A stretch of 64,000 nucleotides of DNA, from NCBI GenBank assembly GCA_021325515.1, contig JAJPHC010000013.1, positions 498,001 through 562,000 on the forward strand. Direction: 5' to 3'. Source of the DNA: Acidobacteriota bacterium. Lineage in GTDB: Bacteria > Acidobacteriota > Thermoanaerobaculia > Gp7-AA8. The position numbers were made by a program, and so were the translations under genes. Numbering within the stretch: position 1 is the stretch's first letter; every line of letters starts with the position of its first letter. A model generated the notes under the pieces. That model did no database searches. It worked only from the letters and a program-made list of their open reading frames with translations, and was not told where the DNA came from. Shown piece after piece: positions 7,635 through 15,537 of the stretch.

Positions 7635-9812
7635 ATGCGGTCCATGTCCACGTACGACAAGCAGGCCCGCGGCGACGGCGGCGCGTACGAGCGCTATCTG
7701 CGCGGGATGGATGCTTCGATGAAGCAGAAGGTGGCGCTCACGGCCGCGCACATGCTCGCCGTCGGCAGCGTCGCCGACATGGGGATGGGCTCCGGCACCG
7801 GCAGCGATGCACTCGCCGCGCTCTACCCGTCGCTGCAGGTCACCGGCGTCGACATCAGCGCGACGATGGTGGAGCTGGCCTCGAAGCGCTTCACGCGTCC
7901 CAATCTTCGTTTCGTGCAGGGCGATATCGCGGCGCAGGTCTTTCCGCCCGAGTCGCTCGACGCGATCTTCGACTCGTCCGTCCTCCATCACGTCACGACG
8001 TTCTCCGGCTACGACTACTCGTCCGCGGAGCGCGCATTGCAGACGCAGGTCTCGCAATTGCGGCCGCACGGCGTGCTGATCGTGCGCGACTTCGTCGATC
8101 CCGGCCGCGATGAAGTGCGGCTCGAGCTGCCAGCGGACGATGGTGATGCGTCCGATGACGTGCGCTCCTGCTCGACGGCGGCGCTCTTCGTCCGCTTCGC
8201 CTCCGAATTCCGCAAGCTCGCATCCGGCCCCGGCTTTCCGTATCGCGAGATCGATTCCGCGCGCCCGGGCTTCCGCCGCTTCGCCGTCTCGCGCAAGCTC
8301 GCCGCGGAGTTCGTGCTGCGCAAGGACTACCGCGCCGACTGGGAAACGGAAGTCCTCGAGGAGTACACCTACTTCACGCAGTCCGAGTTCGAGCAGCTCT
8401 TCCTGCGCCTCGGTATGCGCATCGTGGCATCGACGCCGCTCTGGAATCCGTGGATCGTCCGCCATCGCTACGAAGGGAAGTTCACGATCACCGATGCGAG
8501 CGGCCGCGAGCTCGAGCCGCCGCCGACGAACTATCTGATCGCCGGAGAGCGTGTCGCGCCGGGTGAAGGGGTTCGCTTCGAGGAAACGGTCGACGTGCAG
8601 CCGCGCGGATTTCTCTCACTCACCGCCGCGCGCGATACGCGCAGCGGCGCGCTTCGCGATCTCGTCCGCCGCCCTCACGCCACGATCGACGCGATTCCGT
8701 GGTTTCGTTCCGGGGACGAGATCTACGTCATCGCGCGCAAGAGCTATCCGCGTGCGATCCTCGCCTGCCGCGACAGCCGCGACACTCCATCGATCGACGG
8801 CAGCACGACGGTCTGTTATCTCACCGAGCCGCTCACCGTGCTGCAACGCGACGAGCCCCTCGGCCGCACGGTCGAGGCGTCGCTCGCGCTGCAGGGCGCG
8901 ATCCTCGAGCCGCAGATCCGCTCGTTTCTCAGCGGCTGCGTCTATTACCCGTCGCCGGGCGGCATCGAGGAAGAAGTGCGATCGGCGCTCGTCGAGATCG
9001 AGCCGGCCTTCGCGCAGCGCACCATCACGAACGTCTCCGGTTTCGCGACGTCGGGCCACGTGCGGCCGATCGAGGCAACGCAGGTTCTTCGCGCGGCGCA
9101 GGCCGGCGGCCTGAGCGAGGCGCGGCTGGAGCTGAATGTCTATCGGCTGCTGCGAGCGCTCGGCCATTCGCCCGGCCCCTGGATCGGCGATGCGATCGCC
9201 CTCGGAGAATCCGACATCGAAGCGGGGTCGCTGTCGCGCGAGCGACGGCGTGTGTTCGAGCCGGCCGCGAGCGGCTCGAAGTTTCTCGAGCTTCGCTGTT
9301 CGACCTTCCATGAGGTCGCAGCCGGCGATTCGATCCTCGCCTCGCGCGCGCTCGAATACGTCGTGCCGTCAACGCTCAGCATCAACACGCTCGCAACGGC
9401 GCTGCTGACGAGATCCCGCGGCGAGATCCTGATCGGCATCGATGACGACGACCTTCCTGCGGCTCAGAGCTTCACCGGCAACAGCAGCATCGCGGTTGCG
9501 CCCGCGTGGCGTCTGCCGCGCGAGATCACGACGCGCCGCGAGGCGAAGCAGTGGATTGCGATGCGCCTTCAGCGCGAGTACGGCCTTCTCCCTCGCACCT
9601 GGTTCGACCTCGGCGGCAAGTACCATCCGTCGCCCGGCGTCACTCCGGAGCGAGTGTTCCCCTTCGCCATCGATGTGAAGCGCGAAGGAAGCGGCGAACG
9701 GCCGATCGTTTTTCTGCCGCTGGCCGAAGTGATTCGCGATGATGAGCTCTTGCGCGACGGACACCTGAGGATCGTTGCGTTCCGTGCCGCGCACGCTTTG
9801 GGATTGTTGTGA
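7635..9812 (+). CDS. Class I SAM-dependent methyltransferase with large C-terminal extension
   Basis: The N-terminal 180 residues carry a Rossmann methyltransferase: motif I DMGMGSGTGSDAL (about 49-61), an acidic residue after beta-2 (GVDIS), motif II-like QGDIA, and DSSVLHHVTT before a PHGVLIVRDF strand. The remaining 500 or more residues do not match a family I can name. One stretch near 437-453 (SPGGIEEEVRSALVEIE) faintly resembles a Nudix box, and the C-terminus (ETTRREAKQWIAMRL region) is helical. ATG 7644 (MSTYDKQ) is an alternative start. The gene is convergent with the Ter-type cluster and separated from it by a hairpin. The substrate is unknown. The fusion length, three times a plain methyltransferase, is unusual. 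Confidence 0.75.
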   Translation: MRSMSTYDKQARGDGGAYERYLRGMDASMKQKVALTAAHMLAVGSVADMGMGSGTGSDALAALYPSLQVTGVDISATMVELASKRFTRPNLRFVQGDIAAQVFPPESLDAIFDSSVLHHVTTFSGYDYSSAERALQTQVSQLRPHGVLIVRDFVDPGRDEVRLELPADDGDASDDVRSCSTAALFVRFASEFRKLASGPGFPYREIDSARPGFRRFAVSRKLAAEFVLRKDYRADWETEVLEEYTYFTQSEFEQLFLRLGMRIVASTPLWNPWIVRHRYEGKFTITDASGRELEPPPTNYLIAGERVAPGEGVRFEETVDVQPRGFLSLTAARDTRSGALRDLVRRPHATIDAIPWFRSGDEIYVIARKSYPRAILACRDSRDTPSIDGSTTVCYLTEPLTVLQRDEPLGRTVEASLALQGAILEPQIRSFLSGCVYYPSPGGIEEEVRSALVEIEPAFAQRTITNVSGFATSGHVRPIEATQVLRAAQAGGLSEARLELNVYRLLRALGHSPGPWIGDAIALGESDIEAGSLSRERRRVFEPAASGSKFLELRCSTFHEVAAGDSILASRALEYVVPSTLSINTLATALLTRSRGEILIGIDDDDLPAAQSFTGNSSIAVAPAWRLPREITTRREAKQWIAMRLQREYGLLPRTWFDLGGKYHPSPGVTPERVFPFAIDVKREGSGERPIVFLPLAEVIRDDELLRDGHLRIVAFRAAHALGLL

Positions 9813-9833
9813 TAGTTGTCCTCCCATCCCTGG

Positions 9834-9857
9834 CCTCTCCCCGCGTTCGGGGAGAGG
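9834..9857. terminator. Hairpin between convergent genes
   Basis: A 9-bp perfect stem CCTCTCCCC/GGGGAGAGG with a GCGTTC loop lies between the ends of the methyltransferase and the VWA gene. It lacks a T tract, so it may be a bidirectional stop, a REP-like unit, or both. Confidence 0.5.
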
Positions 9858-9879
9858 GGGACGGGCGCCATGCCGAGCA

Positions 9880-10638
9880 TCACGCAAAACCGCCGGCCGC
9901 GACTCCCTGGCTCGTTTTCACCGCCGTCTGGCTCACGACGCGGAATGCGGCGCGGATGTCCTTTTTGTCCGCGCCGGGCGTGAGGATCCAGCGGTCTTCG
10001 ATGCCCATTTCGTGGAACACGGTTCGGAAATTCGTCCGGCCGTTGTTGAGGCCGAAGCCGGCGACGATGTGCTGTTCGTGGCTCAGCATGTCCTCGACGA
10101 TGTTCCGCACGTCGCGCGCGCGATAGCGCTGTGAGCCTGCGTCTTCGCCGTCGGTGATGATGACGGTCACGCTGCGCGCCGGCACGCCGCTGTCGGCGAA
10201 CTCCTGAGTCTTCGCGATCACGGTGCCGAGCAGCGCGACGCTTTCGTCGAAGAGCGGTGTGCTGCCCACAGCCTGATAGTTGGCCTTGCTCATCAGTGTC
10301 GCGTCGCTCAGTTTCGAGAAGGGGCAGAGCACCGTGCCGTTCAGGTAGCGCGTGTGAACGAGGATCGAGCTCTCCTGCTTCGAGCTCTTCAGCGACTGCA
10401 GGATCTCGTTCGTGCCGGCGATGACGAGCGCTTCGTTGTTCGAGCTGCGGATCGAGCCGGAGTCATCGACGAGGAGCGAGAGGAGAAACACCTCGCTGGC
10501 GGGAACGTTGTCGACGGCGATGCCCAGCCCCTGCTGAATTTTTGCGCCGAGGTCGGGGAGGGTGAGGAGTTGCAGCGAAGTGTTAGAGATGTCGCCGCTG
10601 CTGCGTGCCGATGAGAAGAGGTCTTTGAGGTCGCTCAT
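9880..10638 (-). CDS. TerY-like von Willebrand A domain protein
   Basis: The 252-residue protein is almost entirely one VWA domain with an intact MIDAS: D58-x-S60-x-S62 in LVDDSGS, a Thr in GSTPLFDES, and an Asp in IITDGEDAGS. TerY-type VWA proteins bind a divalent metal and act as partners in the Ter stress-response systems, together with a PP2C phosphatase and a kinase, both encoded just upstream. The gene starts 10 bp after the nicotinamidase-like gene with an AAAGG ribosome site, so they share one transcript. It is a cytosolic protein with no signal peptide. The metal or stress sensed is not visible in the sequence. Confidence 0.82.
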   Translation of the reverse strand: MSDLKDLFSSARSSGDISNTSLQLLTLPDLGAKIQQGLGIAVDNVPASEVFLLSLLVDDSGSIRSSNNEALVIAGTNEILQSLKSSKQESSILVHTRYLNGTVLCPFSKLSDATLMSKANYQAVGSTPLFDESVALLGTVIAKTQEFADSGVPARSVTVIITDGEDAGSQRYRARDVRNIVEDMLSHEQHIVAGFGLNNGRTNFRTVFHEMGIEDRWILTPGADKKDIRAAFRVVSQTAVKTSQGVAAGGFA

Positions 10639-10648
10639 GATTTGCCTT

Positions 10649-11704
10649 TCAATTCACCGTCATCCATGACTCGATGGGGTCGGTGGACTTCACGAGATTC
10701 ATCCCGGCGTTGGCGAAGCGGTCGAAGGCCTTCTGTGCGTCGGTGGTGAAGTCGGCCGCGAAGCCGCCGTTGCCGTCGGGCACCGTGACCGCGGACATGC
10801 AGTCGGTCATGATGTAGATGCGGCCGGCGAGCTTCGGATCGTGCGCGACGATCTGGTCGAGGAGATCGTCGATGCTGCTCTTCACGCAATGGCTCGCGGC
10901 CTGACCGGCGATGACGACCGCATCGGAGTCGAGCAGCTTGCGGAGGAACTCCGTGTTCTTCTGCGCCACGCTCCGCCCGTCGTGCGTCACCAGCACTTCG
11001 GGGCTCAACACCGAGTAGTTCTCGGTGAACGGGCTGCCGCCTTTCACTTCGCTCAGCGTCTGGCTGCCGCGCACGAACGAGTGGAAGAGGCGTGCCTCGT
11101 GGATCACCGGCACGAGCGCGTGGCCGTCGCTGCCGAGGAGGCAGTGGTAGGGCCAGAGGTAAAGCTGATACTTGCCGGCCTTCTCGAGCTGTTTGCAGTA
11201 GTGGATGACGTAGTCGAGGAGCCAGGTGTAGTTGCCGCCGGTGTAGAGCGCGGCGACATGCGGATCGGGACGGAGCTCACCGCTGCGGATGTCGTCGGAA
11301 GTGACGAAGCGGAAAGGGGCGGGGTGCCGTCCATCCTTCGTCAGCCAGAACGTCGGCGAGAAGATCTGGTAGGCGAAATGCGTGTCGAGCGTCGTGGTGA
11401 TCTCGGCGATGCGGTCGAGATTGCGGTAGATGAAGCGCGCGATGCGGTCGCTGTCTTCGATCGCGCCGCGCCCGCTGCGGCCGGCGACGTACAGCGAGCC
11501 CTCCGGAAAGCAGAAGTCCTTCTGCACGTCGATGAGAAGAAGGTGCAGGCGGCGTCCGTCGCGCGCAGAGCCTGTGATGCCATGCTGGCGCGACCAGTCC
11601 GGCGCCGCCTGCAGCAGGAGAGCCGGATCCGGCCGGTACGACCAGCTCGCAGCGTTGTTCGAATCGTAGAAGAGCGGGAGCGGCAGCGTCTTAGTGTGGT
11701 TCAT
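10649..11704 (-). CDS. Isochorismatase/nicotinamidase-like cysteine hydrolase
   Basis: The 351-residue product keeps the nicotinamidase fold marks: D59 in LLLIDVQKDF, metal-binding D107-x-H109 (TLDTHF), WPYHC with H187, a Lys at about 221, and nucleophile C273 in AGQAASHCVKSS. It is 120-150 residues longer than typical PncA, with an extra N-terminal 50 residues and an insertion at about 120-180. Family members hydrolyse nicotinamide or related amides. In this Ter-type context the substrate may be a nucleoside-like or pyridine metabolite, which is inference. Its promoter and operator lie immediately upstream, with the predicted transcript start at or within a few bases of the ATG. Confidence 0.82.
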   Translation of the reverse strand: MNHTKTLPLPLFYDSNNAASWSYRPDPALLLQAAPDWSRQHGITGSARDGRRLHLLLIDVQKDFCFPEGSLYVAGRSGRGAIEDSDRIARFIYRNLDRIAEITTTLDTHFAYQIFSPTFWLTKDGRHPAPFRFVTSDDIRSGELRPDPHVAALYTGGNYTWLLDYVIHYCKQLEKAGKYQLYLWPYHCLLGSDGHALVPVIHEARLFHSFVRGSQTLSEVKGGSPFTENYSVLSPEVLVTHDGRSVAQKNTEFLRKLLDSDAVVIAGQAASHCVKSSIDDLLDQIVAHDPKLAGRIYIMTDCMSAVTVPDGNGGFAADFTTDAQKAFDRFANAGMNLVKSTDPIESWMTVN

Positions 11705-11712
11705 ACACGAAC

Positions 11713-11741
11713 AACATAGTGTCGGAATTACACGATGTCAA
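11713..11741 (-). promoter_or_regulatory. Promoter with overlapping operator for the nicotinamidase-VWA operon
   Basis: On the minus strand TTGACA (11736-11741) and TATGTT (11713-11718) are separated by exactly 17 bp. An imperfect palindrome CATAGTGT-N7-ACACGATG (11715-11737, plus-strand reading) covers the spacer and -10 box. The -35 box overlaps the stop codon of the kinase gene. With this -10 position, transcription would start about 2 bases from the ATG at 11704, predicting a leaderless or nearly leaderless mRNA. The palindrome recurs at 13988-14010. Confidence 0.72.
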
Positions 11742-13366
11742 GGTGCCGGCGCGGAGATTCGCAGCAGACGGACGCAGGATGTGTCGATCGCGTAGAGGCC
11801 GGCGGGGCCGGCGATCAGACGCGTCGACGAGTCGGCGAACGGCTCCGTGTCCGGCCAGGCCACCCGCGCGCCGCCGCAGTCGATCCGCTCGATCCCTTCG
11901 TCCGTGGCAACGAAGAGGTAACGGCCGAACGCCGCATTGCCCCGCACGCGCGCGGCCTCGCCCGTCCCTTCGACACGGCCGTCGCGTGTGATCACGGCGT
12001 AGCGCGTGACGAGGCGGCCCTGCGCGTTCACGGTGGTGAGGAGCCAGCAGCGCTCGTCCGTGAAGACGCAATCGGCATCGACGACTTCACCGCCGAGCGG
12101 CGGCAGCGGCACGGTGTCGTTGATGCCGCGCGCCTCCCCATCGAAAACGAATCCGACCACGAGTGCCCCTGCGCCGTAGAACCCGAAGCCGAAGCGCGAT
12201 CCCGTCCAGAAGCGCGTGGCACGTTCCAGCACCGTGCCGACCACCTCAGGACCGAAGCGTCCGTCGCGGAGGAGTTGATCGCCGGCGATCCAGGTGCGCC
12301 GCATCGGTTCCACTCTCGGAATCTCGTGACGCGGCACGATCGTCGCCGTGATCGTTCCGCGAACGATCTGCAGCGGCTTCGCGGCAGGCGCGACGGTGTG
12401 CGCGCACTGCGGGCATTGCGCACGCGCGTGTTCCGTGCCGCATGCGCAGCGCGTCCATCGCAGCGATTCGAGCAGCGGCGACGGAAACGGCCGGCGGTCG
12501 TCACGCACGAAGGTCCGTTCGAAGTGGTGCAGCAGATCGTCAGGGAGCACGTCGAGCCGGTACGCATGCTTCGGATACCGCACCTCGGGATGAAAGATCG
12601 TCATCCGTTGCAGCGGCCGTTCCTCCTGCGGCACGCGCGCGGTTCCGGCCGGCGGCCGGTGCACTCCGCCGTATGGATCGACGAAGAGCAGCAACTGCAT
12701 CGCCATCGCGTTGAACGCGTACCAGTCGGAGCTGGAGTCGTGCGGCGAAGCCGGCGCCATCGCCTTACCGTCCGTGTGCAGCGGATCGAGAAAGCGCAGC
12801 GTGTAGAGCCGCGTGACGAACGGCGGGAATTGATAACTGTCGGAGTCGATGAGCCACGCCGCCTCGCCCTCTGCGATCACGTTGAGATCGTTGAAGTCGC
12901 CGATGACGACGCCCGAGTCATGCAGGGCGGAGACCGATCGAAGGAGATCGCACAGCAGCCTCACGACCGTGCCTGTCTCGATCGCTGCGCGAAAGCCGCG
13001 ATCGCTGAAGCGGATGAGCGGCTCGCCCTGCACGAGGCGCATCGCGTATCCGGCGATGTCACCGCTCCGCGCATCGATCACCAGCTCGTCCGGCTTGATC
13101 ACGCGCGAGGGCAACTGCATCTGCTGCAGCAGCGGCAGCTTCTTCTGATGCACCGCGATGCGATCGCCGGCAGCGGTCTGCGCCGCCGGCGAGAAGGCGT
13201 AGTCGGGATGATCCGGCCTCTTGAAGATCTTCACCGCGGTGCCGTTGCCGAGGTCATACACGTCGGCCTCGCCGCCGCTGCCGATGAGGTTCTGCGGACG
13301 CAGCGCGATCTTCGAACCGCGCAGGGTGAGTTGTGGCGCAGCGCGCAGCGCGGCCAGCCGTCTCAC
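11738..13366 (-). CDS. Protein kinase of the TerY-P triad with C-terminal zinc-ribbon-like Cys cluster
   Basis: The N-terminal kinase domain has a glycine loop GSGGEADVY (29-37), Lys46 in AVKIF, a catalytic loop GDFNDLN (156-162) replacing HRDxxxxN, and IDSDSY in place of DFG (173-178). This variant active site is typical of the small kinase family tied to TerY VWA and PP2C proteins. A Cys-rich segment CACGTEHARAQCPQC (about 315-331) looks like a zinc ribbon, followed by a C-terminal beta-rich region that could be a propeller-like sensor. It overlaps the PP2C gene by 4 bp and is probably co-translated with it. It should be active if the Asp of GDFND serves as the base. Confidence 0.82.
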   Translation of the reverse strand: MRRLAALRAAPQLTLRGSKIALRPQNLIGSGGEADVYDLGNGTAVKIFKRPDHPDYAFSPAAQTAAGDRIAVHQKKLPLLQQMQLPSRVIKPDELVIDARSGDIAGYAMRLVQGEPLIRFSDRGFRAAIETGTVVRLLCDLLRSVSALHDSGVVIGDFNDLNVIAEGEAAWLIDSDSYQFPPFVTRLYTLRFLDPLHTDGKAMAPASPHDSSSDWYAFNAMAMQLLLFVDPYGGVHRPPAGTARVPQEERPLQRMTIFHPEVRYPKHAYRLDVLPDDLLHHFERTFVRDDRRPFPSPLLESLRWTRCACGTEHARAQCPQCAHTVAPAAKPLQIVRGTITATIVPRHEIPRVEPMRRTWIAGDQLLRDGRFGPEVVGTVLERATRFWTGSRFGFGFYGAGALVVGFVFDGEARGINDTVPLPPLGGEVVDADCVFTDERCWLLTTVNAQGRLVTRYAVITRDGRVEGTGEAARVRGNAAFGRYLFVATDEGIERIDCGGARVAWPDTEPFADSSTRLIAGPAGLYAIDTSCVRLLRISAPAP

Positions 13367-13986
13367 CGGCGCCTCCGGATGGCGACAATCGTCGCGTCAT
13401 CGTTCGGCTGCAGGCGAAAGAGCGCGCGCCGGATCGCGTCAGGATTCGCGAAGTAGCGATCGCCGGTCCACGGCTCATGCGCCGGCGCGCCATCCGTGCC
13501 GAGCACCAGCCGCTCGACCTGCAAGGTTGGCAGAGTGCGCAGTACGTCGAGGCGCGGCTCGTATCGAAAGTAGGGAGGCGCATTTCCCGGGAACGGCCCG
13601 AGGGTAGTCACTTCATCGTTGAGGACGAACGACCCATCTCCCCGCGCCACGATCGTCGTCCGGTCGTCGTTGATCACGGCCGCGAGGATCGTGAAGAGAA
13701 ATGCCTCGGGGCGGCCGGTGACGGCGATCATGGCGCCGAGCTTCGAGGCGATCTCTCCGGTCGCCGCGCTCCAGTCGGATCCGCACGCCGCAAGCGCGCG
13801 GGCGACGATCGGCGCGGCGAGCTTCGCGCCGATCTCACTGTCCGATGCGCTGCCGCAACCGTCGCACACCACCGCGACGAGCGCGGCATCGGTCGATTCG
13901 ATGTGCCACGCGTCATGGCCGTTCTTCGCGGCCCGAAGATGATCATGCCCGACGACGCTGCCCGCGGCAAATTCGAAATCGTGCAT
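13363..13986 (-). CDS. PP2C-family protein phosphatase of the TerY-P triad
   Basis: The start is set at ATG 13986 (MHDFEFAAGSVVGHDH) because a promoter and operator occupy 13988-14024, inside the longer open frame. PP2C landmarks are GHDH near the N-terminus, VAVVCDGCGSASDSEIGAK (metal-binding Asp and Gly pair), FTILAAVI, an internal GDGSFV strand and a C-terminal DDATIVAI with the metal-binding Asp pair. It should remove phosphate placed by the neighbouring kinase. The predicted transcript begins within a few bases of the ATG. The downstream kinase overlaps as ATGA. It is a cytosolic protein. Confidence 0.85.
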   Translation of the reverse strand: MHDFEFAAGSVVGHDHLRAAKNGHDAWHIESTDAALVAVVCDGCGSASDSEIGAKLAAPIVARALAACGSDWSAATGEIASKLGAMIAVTGRPEAFLFTILAAVINDDRTTIVARGDGSFVLNDEVTTLGPFPGNAPPYFRYEPRLDVLRTLPTLQVERLVLGTDGAPAHEPWTGDRYFANPDAIRRALFRLQPNDDATIVAIRRRR

Positions 13987-13987
13987 A

Positions 13988-14024
13988 CATAGTGTAATAT
14001 CGACACGAAGTTCGCCGATGTCAA
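13988..14024 (-). promoter_or_regulatory. Promoter with shared palindromic operator for the PP2C-kinase operon
   Basis: On the minus strand TTGACA (14019-14024), a 17-bp spacer and GATATT (13996-14001) form the promoter. CATAGTGT-N7-ACACGAAG (13988-14010) matches the operator at 11715-11737: identical left arm, identical ACACGA, and a central GTGT/ACAC core in which the 7-bp centre appears in the opposite orientation. A repressor bound here would block RNA polymerase. The predicted start is about 3 bases from the ATG at 13986. Confidence 0.7.
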
Positions 14025-14118
14025 GGCCTCCTGCCGCCGCGGTCACCCGCGCGCGCGTCTGCCGTCACTGACGAAACGGGCATCCAGTGGTTCTACTGCC
14101 ATTTGGAGGACCGCTGCC

Positions 14119-15015
14119 ATGCGAGAGCTTCAGATCGACCGGATCCTCGTCCCTACCGATTTGAGCGAGCCCGGACTCATTGCGCTTCGCTATGCGCGAT
14201 TTCTGGCCGGGCGCTTTTCCGCGGGCCTGATGCTCGTCTACGCCGAGCCGATGATCTTTCCCGGCCGCGAGCTCGGCGTCCTTCCGGCTTATGTGAGCGC
14301 GACGCCCGAGCATGTCAACGCGCTCGAGTTGCGCATCCGCACCTACGCGGAAGAGACGTTGCGCGGGCTGACGTACATCGTCGCCGCGACGGACGGCGAT
14401 CCCGTTCCGAGCATCGTGCACAAGGCGAAAGAAAGTCAGGCCGATCTGATCGTGATGGCCACCCACGGCCTCCGCGGCTGGCGCCGCGCCATCCTCGGCT
14501 CCGTCACGGAGCGAGTCCTCCACGAGCAGACCTGTCCGGTGATCAGCATCAGCCGGAGCAGCGATCAGGCGGCGAACGTTCCGCCGTCGATCACGAAGAT
14601 TCTCTGCCCGATCAACTTCACGCCGGCCGCGCGGGTGTCGCTCGAATACGCGGCGCGCCTCGCCGCCGCATTCGAATGCGAGCTCGTGGTGGTGCACGTC
14701 ACCGCTCAGCAGGATGCGATCCGCGCCAGAGCGGCCGAAGAGGACGTGCGCGAGTGGATGGGAGTGGAGATGTTGAACCGCTGCAGCGTGCGCCAGCTCG
14801 TCCTCCGCGGCGGACCTGCCGAGCGCGTGCTCGACTGCGCCGAGGATCTCAACGCCGACCTGATGGTGATCGGTGCGCAGCACAAGATGTTCCGCGACGT
14901 CACCACGATCGGTACGACCACCGAGCGCATCGTGCGCTTCGCGAAGATTCCGGTGTTGACGGTGCCGGTGGCGGCGATCGAGGCAGCGAGCACAGTGGAG
15001 GTCGAGCGGGTGTAG
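14119..15015 (+). CDS. Tandem universal stress protein (two UspA domains)
   Basis: Two UspA folds occupy residues 1-150 and 158-285. The first has the ATP-binding loop ATHGLRGWRRAILGSVTERV (Gly-x2-Gly-x6-GS). The second has IGAQHKMFRDVTTIGTTTERI, where the first Gly is lost, so only domain 1 is likely to bind nucleotide. A strong GGAGGA site lies 9 bases before the ATG. The gene is divergent from the PP2C operon and may share its stress regulation. It is cytosolic, with no signal peptide. A broad stress-survival role is known for the family; the specific trigger is not visible. Confidence 0.88.
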   Translation: MRELQIDRILVPTDLSEPGLIALRYARFLAGRFSAGLMLVYAEPMIFPGRELGVLPAYVSATPEHVNALELRIRTYAEETLRGLTYIVAATDGDPVPSIVHKAKESQADLIVMATHGLRGWRRAILGSVTERVLHEQTCPVISISRSSDQAANVPPSITKILCPINFTPAARVSLEYAARLAAAFECELVVVHVTAQQDAIRARAAEEDVREWMGVEMLNRCSVRQLVLRGGPAERVLDCAEDLNADLMVIGAQHKMFRDVTTIGTTTERIVRFAKIPVLTVPVAAIEAASTVEVERV

Positions 15016-15017
15016 GA

Positions 15018-15153
15018 GGATGGGACGGATGATGGGACGGATGGGACGGATGGGACGGATGGGACCTATGGGTGAAAAGTCATATGGCTTACGCCCATAG
15101 GTCCCATCGGTCCTATCGGTCCCATCCGTCCCATCCGTCCCATCCCCATCCCA
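15018..15153. repeat. Large hairpin whose arms are tandem 10-bp repeats
   Basis: The left arm (15018-15073) repeats GGGACGGATG about five times; the right arm (15092-15153) repeats its inverse (CATCCGTCCC and variants such as ATCGGTCCT). The 18-base centre contains AAAAGTCATATGGC. The whole can fold into a stem of about 50 bp. It sits between the convergent UspA and PRPP-like operons and could act as a bidirectional stop. The right arm carries more substitutions than the left. Confidence 0.8.
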
Positions 15154-15537
15154 TCACATCTTCATCACAAGATCCTGCAACTCATCGATTGCGCACCAGC
15201 GAACAATCTCCTTCGCGCAGTGCGGCTGGATGCAGGACTTCGGCAGCCCGCGGACGAGTGCGCGCAGTGCGCGGCGATCCGCGGGCGAGAACGGCGTGCC
15301 GAGGGCGACGGATCGCTTCATCCGCTCGATGACCGAGGTGATCTTCTCCAGACCATCGTGAATCTCGTCCTCTGTTTCGTCATCGCGCGCCCGCATCACG
15401 AGCAGCGAGATCCGGCGCAGAGTCGGAACATCCGGCTGGATGTCACTGAGCATGTCATCAATGTGCGTCCTTCCCGGCGTCGTGTCCTGTACCGGGCAAA
15501 CTTCGCGCTTGTGATTCCGCTCACGAACTTCCGTCAT
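15154..15537 (-). CDS. Hypothetical helical protein, 127 aa
   Basis: The ATG at 15537 overlaps the PRPP-like gene's stop as ATGA, which fixes the start; the longer open frame upstream only shadows that gene. The product is mostly helical and acidic (ARDDETEDEIHDGLEKI) with three Cys in its C-terminal third (SCIQPHCAKEIVRWC), which could bind a metal. No family is recognised. Coupling to the PRPP-synthetase-like enzyme suggests a partner or regulator of it. Confidence 0.6.
   Translation of the reverse strand: MTEVRERNHKREVCPVQDTTPGRTHIDDMLSDIQPDVPTLRRISLLVMRARDDETEDEIHDGLEKITSVIERMKRSVALGTPFSPADRRALRALVRGLPKSCIQPHCAKEIVRWCAIDELQDLVMKM

Noticed and set aside
13987-14046. A longer PP2C start at 14046
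   Set aside because: Promoter and operator elements lie within that stretch; MHDFEF at 13986 fits the domain start.
15018-15153. A CRISPR array
   Set aside because: Units are 10 bp, adjacent without unique spacers, and inverted in the second half; it is a hairpin.
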